A stretch of DNA of 5,719 nt, from NCBI GenBank assembly GCA_025453415.1, contig JALOQL010000069.1, positions 1 to 5,719 of the forward strand, in the 5' to 3' direction. The DNA is from Minisyncoccota bacterium (GTDB lineage: Bacteria > Patescibacteriota > Minisyncoccia > Minisyncoccales > UBA5738). The position numbers and the translations under genes were made by a program. Below are positions 1-5,469 of the stretch, one piece after another; position 1 is the first letter of the stretch, and every line of letters starts with the position of its first letter. The notes beneath the pieces were generated by a model. The model did not search any database. It was given only the letters and a program-made list of their open reading frames with translations, and had not been told where the DNA came from.

Positions 1-1195
1 TGTTGTGCATCCAATGCAGCAGGATCGTTTTCTGAAATTCGGGCAGGATACTGATTTCGTTCTTTTCTTCAACCGCCTCAATCACTTTTTGCGCCAGCGG
101 CTTCATCTTCACAAACCACTGCGCCTTGATTTGCGGCTCGATGGCCACCTTGGTTCTTTCGCAGCATGGAACCGCATGCGTGTAGTTTTCATCGATCTTG
201 ACCAGCAACCCTTTTTGCTTCAGCTTTTCCACGATCTTCGGCCTCGCTTCGGCAATTTTCATTCCGGCGAATTCGTTAGCCACCGGCAATAAACGTCCGT
301 TGAAATCGATGATTTGCTCTTTGTCCAAGCCATGCCGCTGGGCAATTTCAAAGTCGACGGACGAGTGCCATGGCGTGATCGTCATCACACCGGTCCCAAA
401 AGCCATATCGATACACGAATCTTTTACGATGGTGGCGGTTATTGGTCCGTTAATCCATTCCAACTCGATCTTTTGCCCGTCTTTATATTCGGCGTATCGT
501 TGGTCGTCGGGATGCATTACGACATATTTATCGCCGAATTTGGTTTCCGGCCGGACCGTCCCGATCACAAACGGGCCGTACTTAAAATAATAGAACGGAT
601 CTTTCTGTTCCACGGATTGCACTTCTATATCCGAAAGCGATGTTTGAAATTTAGGATTCCAATTGATGATGCGCTCACCTCGATACACCAGGCCATCCTC
701 AAACATTTTGACGAATGTGTCCTGTACCTTCGACACGATTTGTTCGTCCAAGGTAAACCGCCGGCGCGACCAATCGCATGAAGCGCCTAACCGCCGAATG
801 TCATATTCCATGCCTTGGCGGTTGGCCATCGTAAATTCCCAGATCTCCTTATACATCTGCTCCGGCGTCATTTGAAAACGAGAACGGCCTTCTTTGCTCA
901 ATTTTTTTTCGAAGACCATCTGCGTCTCAAACCCGGCATGGTCCGCACCCGGCAAAAACAAAACCCTCTTGCCGCGCATTCGATTAAAACGCGCCGCAAT
1001 GTCTTTAAGGGTCATATCCAAGCCATGCCCCGCATGCAGCCGTCCGTTGGCATTTGGCGGCGGCATAATGATGCAATAGGGCTCATCATGACCCTCCGAC
1101 AATTTATCAGGATTAAAATACCCGGAATTTTCCCATTTGGCGTAAATTCTCTTCTCGGTGGCCTTGGGATCGTAATTTATCGGCAATGTTTCCAT
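1..1195 (-). CDS. valS: Valyl-tRNA synthetase (ValRS), N-terminal 398 residues, partial
   Basis: The frame opens at ATG 1195 behind a strong ribosome site and runs off the left edge without a stop. It encodes the first 398 residues of a class Ia synthetase that charges tRNA-Val. The N-terminus LPINYDPKATEKRIYAKWENSGYF is typical ValRS in short blocks, followed by the class I signature PPPNANGRLHAGHG (45-58, HIGH box as HAGH at 54-57) and GADHAGFETQ (83-92). The CP1 editing domain has TVRPET (213-218) and FGTGVMTITPWHSSVDFE (266-283). The return to the catalytic domain shows IEPQIKAQWFVKMKPL (352-367) and WMHN at the edge, just before where ValRS has its DWCISRQ segment. The KMSKS loop and anticodon domain are outside the window. 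The editing motif differs from the common ValRS TPAHDPxDYE: Trp replaces Ala and Ser replaces the first Asp, while the last Asp (281) is kept. HAGH, FETQ and TPWH recall CPR synthetases (from memory). ValRS rather than IleRS or LeuRS is supported by PPPN and QWFVKM. Confidence 0.93.
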   Translation of the reverse strand, partial: METLPINYDPKATEKRIYAKWENSGYFNPDKLSEGHDEPYCIIMPPPNANGRLHAGHGLDMTLKDIAARFNRMRGKRVLFLPGADHAGFETQMVFEKKLSKEGRSRFQMTPEQMYKEIWEFTMANRQGMEYDIRRLGASCDWSRRRFTLDEQIVSKVQDTFVKMFEDGLVYRGERIINWNPKFQTSLSDIEVQSVEQKDPFYYFKYGPFVIGTVRPETKFGDKYVVMHPDDQRYAEYKDGQKIELEWINGPITATIVKDSCIDMAFGTGVMTITPWHSSVDFEIAQRHGLDKEQIIDFNGRLLPVANEFAGMKIAEARPKIVEKLKQKGLLVKIDENYTHAVPCCERTKVAIEPQIKAQWFVKMKPLAQKVIEAVEEKNEISILPEFQKTILLHWMHN

Positions 1196-1204
1196 AATTT
1201 AAAA

Positions 1205-1212
1205 CCCCCCTT
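1205..1212 (-). promoter_or_regulatory. Strong Shine-Dalgarno of valS
   Basis: AAGGGGGG lies 9 nt (TTTTAAATT) upstream of the ATG at 1195 and fixes the valS start. It is the clearest ribosome site in the window; the operon genes upstream have weak or no such sites. Confidence 0.7.
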
Positions 1213-1233
1213 ACAAAACAGATACAAAATAGC

Positions 1234-1261
1234 ATTAAACGAGCTAAAAATAAAGCTGCAA
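1234..1261 (-). promoter_or_regulatory. Possible sigma-70-like promoter for valS
   Basis: In the 69-nt gap between the kinase and valS the coding strand has TTGCAG (1261-1256, 3 of 6 to the -35 consensus), a 16-nt spacer, then TTTAAT (1239-1234, 5 of 6 to the -10 consensus). This is AT-rich relative to its surroundings. The -35 match is poor and AT-rich gaps give such matches by chance. No terminator hairpin is visible after the kinase, so readthrough from the upstream operon is equally possible. There is no room for a T-box leader. Confidence 0.3.
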
Positions 1262-1264
1262 AGG

Positions 1265-2926
1265 CTACTTGGATTGATTTAGGGCCGCCGGAGCGATTTC
1301 GGCCGAATTTGCCCGCATCGGCAGTTCAACAATGAACTTCGAGCCCTTGCCGCGCCCTTCGGATTCGACGCGGATAGTCCCGCCGTTGCCGATCACCATC
1401 TGGGCGGCCAAATAAAGACCGATACCCTTGCCGTCGGCATTCACTTCCTTCGCTTTTTTGCCCCGTTCGAACGTCCGGTTGAAAACATTACGCCGTTCGC
1501 CCTCGTCCATGCCGATACCGGTATCGACCACCGTTACCACCAGATTTTTACCCACCACCGCCAACGACACCGTGACTCCGCCTTCGTTGGTGTATTTAAT
1601 GGCATTATCCACGATGTTATAAATTGCCTCCCGCATACCTTTGGGATCAAGATCCACCATAGGCACCGGCAGGCCGGGCCGGTCGAATTTTAAGAATATT
1701 TTTTTGCCAGCCGCGGCCTCCTTCAAATCCGAAACTATCCCGGAGATAAGGCTCACCGCATCGATTGGATGTTTCTCCACCAAGCCTTTGTTCATCTGGA
1801 AATGCGCCACATCAAGCAATTCGTCGACGATTCCGACCAGTTTCTTGGTCGCCGCCAAAGACGCATCGATTTTTTCTCTGGCTTTAACCGGTATTTTGCC
1901 GTAATTACCCTCGCCGATCATGCTCAGGTACCCCTGGACCACCGACAACGGGCTGCGCAGATGGTGTTGCGTGGAAAGCAGGAATTGGTTTTTGGCCTGG
2001 TTCAAGTGCTTCAAATTTGCCGCCAGCTCCTCCGCCTCTTGGCGCAACACACGTTCTCGCATCGCCACCATCTCCGCCTCTTCGCGGCGCTTGCTTTCCG
2101 TTTCAAAAGAATATGCCACCAAATATCCCAGAATACAGTAAACAATAAACACCAAAGCCGTCAAAAATTTCAGAAAAGCTGTTTCGACAAAAAACGGTAT
2201 CGTAAGCAAGACGATGGCCATGATCACGATAACGGCTTCCGCCAAAAAAACCTTAAAATTGAAAAGTTGGTGCTTGAAAATAACAAAAAACAGGATTATC
2301 GCTCCCAGGATTTCGGCAAAATATGCAAAAATCGGATAAAAATTTATGCCGTATGCCGGCAAATAGGCGATGCCTCCGCTGTTCAAAACCAAAAACGCGA
2401 CGAAAAGATATTTCAATTGGATTTTCCTTTCCCCCGAAGCTACTTTATACCCCTGGTACAGATTGTAAAAATAAAAACCGATTATCAGAAAAAAATAAAG
2501 AAGAAAAAAACTATGGAATATTTGTGCCCGAGTATGCACTCCCCACTCGTAACGGTACAAACCGCTCAGAAAAAAATCCATCCGGCTTATCGCCAGGAAA
2601 ACCAGCGACGCGAAATATCCGAGCCAAAGGATGATCTTCTGCCTTTTCTGCATGCCGAGAAAATAGACGCCAAACTGGTACATGAACAGCGGAATAAGAA
2701 TAACTCCCAAATAAACGTTGCGGTCCCAAAAAATCGCTTCCGGATCGGTTTTGGCAATGAAAACAAAAAAAGTCATGACCAGCCAAACGGTCACGCTCCA
2801 GCAAAATAGGCCGAAGGTTATCCCGACCTTACGGTCCTTCGCCTTCAAAAACGTGAACAATCCCAGGACAAAAAGAAATATCCCTCCCAAAAGCGCAAAT
2901 ATGGCAAAAAAGAAATTCGGGCTCAT
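1265..2926 (-). CDS. Orphan membrane sensor histidine kinase (N-terminal 7TM-type sensor, HisKA, HATPase_c)
   Basis: A 553-residue protein with about nine hydrophobic segments in residues 5-273 (roughly 7-27, 36-58, 72-91, 97-114, 138-156, 171-190, 196-217, 229-247 and 251-273). The first seven resemble the histidine-kinase N-terminal 7TM sensor region; the last two form an extra hairpin. A charged helix (275-312) leads to the dimerisation/phosphotransfer domain with STQHHLRSPLS (318-328), phospho-acceptor His321. The ATP-binding domain has the N box NIVDNAIKYT (437-446), G1 DTGIGM (468-473), F box FNRTFERG (482-489) and G2 GKGIGL (499-504). All kinase boxes are present, so autophosphorylation is expected, but the usual acidic residue after the His is His322. 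No response regulator gene is in the window, so partner and signal are unknown. The start ATG overlaps the AAR-like stop (ATGA), implying coupled translation. No extracellular PAS or Cache domain is seen; the ligand may be membrane-borne. It ends in TAG. Confidence 0.93.
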   Translation of the reverse strand: MSPNFFFAIFALLGGIFLFVLGLFTFLKAKDRKVGITFGLFCWSVTVWLVMTFFVFIAKTDPEAIFWDRNVYLGVILIPLFMYQFGVYFLGMQKRQKIILWLGYFASLVFLAISRMDFFLSGLYRYEWGVHTRAQIFHSFFLLYFFLIIGFYFYNLYQGYKVASGERKIQLKYLFVAFLVLNSGGIAYLPAYGINFYPIFAYFAEILGAIILFFVIFKHQLFNFKVFLAEAVIVIMAIVLLTIPFFVETAFLKFLTALVFIVYCILGYLVAYSFETESKRREEAEMVAMRERVLRQEAEELAANLKHLNQAKNQFLLSTQHHLRSPLSVVQGYLSMIGEGNYGKIPVKAREKIDASLAATKKLVGIVDELLDVAHFQMNKGLVEKHPIDAVSLISGIVSDLKEAAAGKKIFLKFDRPGLPVPMVDLDPKGMREAIYNIVDNAIKYTNEGGVTVSLAVVGKNLVVTVVDTGIGMDEGERRNVFNRTFERGKKAKEVNADGKGIGLYLAAQMVIGNGGTIRVESEGRGKGSKFIVELPMRANSAEIAPAALNQSK

Positions 2927-3432
2927 TTGGCGCTTATTGTTACGGGCTTGCCGTAACTATAGAAATTTATGTCGAAATATTCGTATTTTCGCATCAACTC
3001 GAGCATCTCGGCGGCCTTTGCCGGATTCACGAAACCGACCGAATTTTCCTTATTTCCCTCCAGTGCGAAAATAATGGTCTCGGCAAGGCACGCAAATGCC
3101 TGGTTCGGGCGCAAACCGATATCCATACCGTAGTCTATCCGCGGAGTATCGATAATGCCCCCGTCAATCACGGTGACGTCCGGCCTGGAAATCAAAAGCT
3201 GGGGTGATACGTTGCGCGGCTGCGTTATATCGTAAACGACCGCGCCCCTTTTCAAATATTCGCTTTTAATGACCGATTCGCTCGCGCTCGATGCGACCAC
3301 GACGATATCGGCCTCGGCCATTCCTGCCATATCCGCGATTTCTTTTATTCTTTCGCGCGGATTGTCCAGCAGAATCCCAGCAATAGTTTTTTTCAAGCGT
3401 TCACAATTTTTATCGTTCGCCAAAATTTCCAA
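2923..3432 (-). CDS. Acyl-ACP reductase (AAR)/COG5322-like protein, C-terminal part, continuing after in-frame TGA
   Basis: This frame begins at the codon directly after the TGA (TTG 3432) and supplies 169 residues that complete the AAR-like fold. ADIVVVASSASESVIKSEYLKRGAVVYDITQPRN matches AAR's IVVWVASMPKGVEINPQVLKQPCLLIDGGYPKN region when read in short blocks. VIDGGIIDTPRIDYGMDIG (88-106) matches VLNGGIVEHSLDID, and NQAFACLAETIIFALEG (110-126) matches AAR's RQLFACFAESMLLEFE. The Cys at 115 here (288 of the joined protein) corresponds to AAR's active-site Cys near 294. The joined length, 342 codon positions, equals that of AAR (about 341). Independent translation would need reinitiation at TTG 3432 or the inner ATG at 3330; neither has a clear ribosome site, and a product without the GAAGSIG loop should not bind the cofactor. 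The stop TGA overlaps the kinase start as ATGA. Intact coding on this side of the stop argues that the interruption is recent, tolerated or artefactual. Confidence 0.72.
   Translation of the reverse strand: MEILANDKNCERLKKTIAGILLDNPRERIKEIADMAGMAEADIVVVASSASESVIKSEYLKRGAVVYDITQPRNVSPQLLISRPDVTVIDGGIIDTPRIDYGMDIGLRPNQAFACLAETIIFALEGNKENSVGFVNPAKAAEMLELMRKYEYFDINFYSYGKPVTISAK
2939..2957 (-). promoter_or_regulatory. Perfect 7-bp inverted repeat just upstream of the histidine kinase start
   Basis: The transcript reads GTTACGG-CAAGC-CCGTAAC: a perfect 7-bp stem with a 5-nt loop, inside the last codons of the AAR-like gene (SYGKPVTIS). It ends 12 nt before the kinase ATG at 2926. There is no U-tract, so it is not a terminator. 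The kinase has no clear Shine-Dalgarno in the unpaired stretch AATAAGCGCCAA, so start-stop coupling plus this hairpin could set its translation level. The repeat is seen; the role is inferred. Confidence 0.4.
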
Positions 3433-3435
3433 TCA
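3433..3435 (-). other. In-frame TGA splitting the AAR-like gene
   Basis: On the coding strand the context is GCG GAC CAG TGA TTG GAA ATT, and the reading frame is unchanged on both sides. The stop falls at codon 173 of 342, in a loop that is poorly conserved in AAR, not at the catalytic cysteine. Single-base neighbours of TGA include CGA, AGA or GGA (Arg/Gly), TGG (Trp), TGC or TGT (Cys), TCA (Ser) and TTA (Leu), so one substitution or sequencing error would restore the frame. I see no obvious bacterial SECIS-type hairpin just downstream. Whether it is a nonsense mutation, an assembly or read error, a strain polymorphism or a recoded codon cannot be decided here. Confidence 0.85.
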
Positions 3436-3951
3436 CTGGTCCGCCAACATTCTTGACACGGCGCTGCCAATCGATCCCGCCGCGCCGACAACGCCTATTT
3501 TCAAATTTTCTGGCGTAAACTTTTTTTCAATGATGATTTTTTCAACGCTCGCCACGGTCACTCCCGCGGTCAACGAATTCCCATTGGTTATCGTTATTCC
3601 CGCTTCCCGTTCCAGATCCAAACCGCCGTGAGAAACCGATGACGTAAACTCACCCAAACCAACGACCGACGCATCCAAATCCCGGGCCATCTTTACCGCG
3701 CTTTTAATCTTTTCAATAACAAAATCGCGAGGCAAGGAATAAAATTGGCTTCCGACCAAAGGCACGACAATGATCATTCCTTCCACCTGTTCATTACCCC
3801 CTATAACGATCCGGCTCGATGCTATCGGCGGCAAGTGTTTTATGATCGACCGCAGAATCGGTTCAGGTATGAATTTGAAAATGGGATTGACCCGGCCCAT
3901 GTCTTCACGGGCGGATAATCTCGGATGAATTAGAAAGACAAATTTTCTCAT
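3433..3951 (-). CDS. Acyl-ACP reductase (AAR)/COG5322-like protein, N-terminal part, ended by in-frame TGA
   Basis: The 172 residues up to the TGA form the first half of a protein resembling cyanobacterial long-chain acyl-[acyl-carrier-protein] reductase, which reduces acyl-ACP to fatty aldehyde with NADPH. Matching landmarks: N-terminal strand MRKFVFLIHPR (AAR begins MFGLIGHL); VVGLGEFTSSV at 97-107 (AAR ITALGGFSSI); ITNGNSLTAG at 121-130 (AAR FTTGNTHTA); and the dinucleotide loop GVVGAAGSIGSAV at 153-165 (AAR ICGATGDIGSAV). The frame then stops at TGA in the loop after the first Rossmann helix, and the rest of the protein continues in the same frame at 3432. ATG 3951 is chosen because it aligns with the AAR start. 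A TTG at 3996 would add 15 residues, overlap the microprotein stop as TTGA, and lie in a hairpin. Substrate is uncertain: many CPR bacteria lack fatty-acid synthesis, so another acyl thioester or an oxidoreductase role is possible. Family likeness is strong; activity is doubtful unless the stop is suppressed. Confidence 0.75.
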   Translation of the reverse strand: MRKFVFLIHPRLSAREDMGRVNPIFKFIPEPILRSIIKHLPPIASSRIVIGGNEQVEGMIIVVPLVGSQFYSLPRDFVIEKIKSAVKMARDLDASVVGLGEFTSSVSHGGLDLEREAGITITNGNSLTAGVTVASVEKIIIEKKFTPENLKIGVVGAAGSIGSAVSRMLADQ

Positions 3952-3962
3952 GGTTTTTACCG

Positions 3963-3995
3963 TAACTCGCGCTTCCGAAGGAACCGTACGAGTCA
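3963..3995 (-). promoter_or_regulatory. RNA hairpin at the microprotein stop / AAR-like gene leader
   Basis: On the minus-strand transcript the outer arms TGACTCG (3995-3989) and CGAGTTA (3969-3963) pair over 7 bp, including one G-U. An inner helix TTCC/GGAA (3983-3980 with 3976-3973) closes a 3-nt loop, with a small bulge and mismatch between the two. The hairpin includes the TGA stop of the microprotein and begins 11 nt upstream of the preferred ATG (3951) of the AAR-like gene. No U-tract follows (next bases CGGTAAAAACC), so it does not look like an intrinsic terminator. It might tune translation of the downstream gene or stabilise processed RNA. The pairing is read directly; the function is inferred. 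Confidence 0.4.
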
Positions 3996-4112
3996 AAACT
4001 GGCCGGCGATCAGGGTAAAGATCTTGCGGATCGTCGGCAAATTGTCGATTATTCCCACAAACAAGATAACCATGAAAGCGACGATGACAAAGGTGTCGAA
4101 TGAGCGGCTCAT
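3993..4112 (-). CDS. 39-residue single-pass membrane microprotein, unknown function
   Basis: A small frame fills most of the gap between murC and the AAR-like gene. It starts with ATG 16 nt after the murC stop and ends with TGA. The N-terminus is short and polar (MSRSFDT). It is followed by one strongly hydrophobic stretch, FVIVAFMVILFVGII (about residues 8-22), long enough for one membrane helix. The tail is amphipathic with basic residues (LPTIRKIFTLIAGQF). No family is recognised. Support for reality: it sits exactly between two co-directional genes in a compact operon, its composition is that of a membrane helix rather than random, and its stop overlaps an RNA hairpin leading to the next gene. 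Against: there is no clear Shine-Dalgarno (the leader is A-rich, TCATAAAAAAAGCAAC) and the frame is short. It could be a partner of the downstream membrane kinase or reductase, but that is speculation. Confidence 0.6.
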   Translation of the reverse strand: MSRSFDTFVIVAFMVILFVGIIDNLPTIRKIFTLIAGQF

Positions 4113-4128
4113 GTTGCTTTTTTTATGA

Positions 4129-5454
4129 TTACTTTCTGGAAACGATTTTTTTCGAAAGGTCGTAGATGTTACCGGCGCCCATCACCAAAATTATTTCTCC
4201 ACCCTTCACGATCCGGCCCAGACTTTCGTAAACCTTGTCCTGCGGCACATATTCCACCGAATCTTTTTTGGCCGCTTCGGCAAGTTTTTGGGCGCTTACT
4301 TTTTTGGCGATAGCGGCCGATTCGCGACCCGCAACCTTGTAGATGTCGGTCACGATCACCCGGTCGACAGGAGCACCCATCAGCGCCGCCGCAAAATCCT
4401 TGAAAAGCAAGTGCGTACGCCAGGCCTGGTGCGGCTGGAAAACCACTATCACTTTTTTATTTTGCCATTTTTTCCGCGCGGCTTCCATCGTCAGGCGGAT
4501 CTGCGTCGGATGGTGGGCGTAATCGGAAACTACGGTCACTTTCTTTTTGCCGATTTTTCCAGGCGCGCAATCAAATCGGCGCCACGAACCTTTGTACTTG
4601 GAAAGCGCCGAAATTATGCTTTTATCCTTGATTCCCAGCAATCTTCCCACGCTCATGGCCGCCAGCGCATTAGCCACATTGTGCTCGCCGGGAACGCTCA
4701 TAATTTTTCGCAGCGCCGCGAATTCGGGTTGTGCCACGGAATAGTTAACCGGAGCAGCTACCATTTTTTTGCTCTTCGAAACCGCCTTGGCGGCATTGGC
4801 ATTATCGCCGCAATACACGATCGAGCCCGATGCCGGCACATGGCCCGCGAATTCCCGGAACGCCGCCAAAAGCTTGGCCTCACTGTCGTAGCATTCCATG
4901 TGATCCATCTCGATGTTGGTGATCACCGCGATCTGGGGCCAGTAGTTTAAAAACGAGCAGTCATATTCGCAGGCTTCGATGACCAGGTATTCCGATTCGC
5001 CGTGGCGGAAGTTACTGTTGCCAAACTCCCTCACCTTGGTGCCCACAATGACCGTGGGGTCGAGTTTTGCGGCCGCCATCATCAGACCGATCATTGCCGT
5101 GGTCGTGCTCTTACCGTGCGCGCCCGCCACCGCAATGGTCTTGTAAATTTTCGAAAGTTCGCCCAAAGCCTGCGGGTAACTCATCGTTTTAATGCCCAGC
5201 TTTTTCGCTTCTTTCAGCTCCGGATTATCCTTTTTGACCGCAGGACTGTAAACCACCAAATCGGGCATTTTGTTTTTCAGACTATTGGTACCGGCATATA
5301 TTTTGGCGCCAAGTTTTTCCAAGTCTTTGGTGATCTCCGACTCCGCCAAATCCGATCCTGTCACATCCCATCCCTGGTAAAGATAATATCGGGCAAGCGC
5401 CGAAACTCCGATGCCACCAATGCCAATAAAATGAATTTTAAAATTTTTTGCCAT
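4129..5454 (-). CDS. murC: UDP-N-acetylmuramate--L-alanine ligase (MurC)
   Basis: This 441-residue cytoplasmic enzyme adds L-alanine to UDP-MurNAc using ATP, the first amino-acid step of peptidoglycan stem-peptide synthesis. The order of motifs is that of the Mur ligases. The N-terminal UDP-binding GIGGIGVSALA is at 11-21 and the P-loop GAHGKSTTT at 111-119. EACEYDCSFLN (160-170) and ITNIEMDH (178-185) follow, then PGEHNVANALAA (255-266), GSWRRFD (289-295), SDYAHHPT (310-317), FQPHQAWRT (339-347) and DIY (370-372). FQPH...RT marks MurC rather than the recycling ligase Mpl or MurD/E/F. The P-loop has Ser where most MurC have Thr (GKT). The stretch before PGEHN is shorter than in E. coli MurC (491 residues overall). 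The ATG at 5454 puts the Rossmann-like strand KIHFIGIGGIG directly at the N-terminus, as expected. The ribosome site is weak (AGGA at 5468-5471, 13 nt away), consistent with coupling to the upstream gene. It ends in TAA. Confidence 0.96.
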   Translation of the reverse strand: MAKNFKIHFIGIGGIGVSALARYYLYQGWDVTGSDLAESEITKDLEKLGAKIYAGTNSLKNKMPDLVVYSPAVKKDNPELKEAKKLGIKTMSYPQALGELSKIYKTIAVAGAHGKSTTTAMIGLMMAAAKLDPTVIVGTKVREFGNSNFRHGESEYLVIEACEYDCSFLNYWPQIAVITNIEMDHMECYDSEAKLLAAFREFAGHVPASGSIVYCGDNANAAKAVSKSKKMVAAPVNYSVAQPEFAALRKIMSVPGEHNVANALAAMSVGRLLGIKDKSIISALSKYKGSWRRFDCAPGKIGKKKVTVVSDYAHHPTQIRLTMEAARKKWQNKKVIVVFQPHQAWRTHLLFKDFAAALMGAPVDRVIVTDIYKVAGRESAAIAKKVSAQKLAEAAKKDSVEYVPQDKVYESLGRIVKGGEIILVMGAGNIYDLSKKIVSRK

Positions 5455-5469
5455 TGTTCTTGCGCGGTC

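Noticed and set aside
1196..1264. Terminator or T-box leader between the kinase and valS
   Set aside because: The 69-nt gap holds no stable GC-rich hairpin followed by a T-run and is too short for a T-box riboswitch.
1769..2809. Long plus-strand frame of 346 codons
   Set aside because: It lies wholly antisense to the histidine kinase, is rich in Lys, Gln, His and Arg as expected for the complement of hydrophobic codons, and shows no recognisable domain or ribosome site.
3380..3435. Selenocysteine insertion at the UGA
   Set aside because: The codon is in a poorly conserved loop, not at the catalytic Cys, and no hairpin with a typical bacterial SECIS loop is visible just downstream. The repeated GAACG elements there are direct rather than inverted repeats.
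2951..3967. Octamer AGTTACGG upstream of both the AAR-like ATG (3967-3960) and the kinase ATG (2958-2951)
   Set aside because: Two copies of an 8-mer at different distances from the starts, one of them coding, can easily be chance. There is no third copy or operator-like symmetry shared by both.
3952..3996. TTG at 3996 as the true start of the AAR-like gene
   Set aside because: The added 15 residues have no counterpart in AAR, the TTG is at the base of a hairpin, and ATG 3951 aligns with the family's N-terminal strand.
2923..4112. Alternative genetic code with UGA as Gly or Trp, as in some CPR lineages
   Set aside because: UGA ends the microprotein and ends the AAR-like gene at the length expected for its family, while the kinase, murC and valS frames have no internal UGA. 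A reassigned codon should appear many times in over 1,400 codons.
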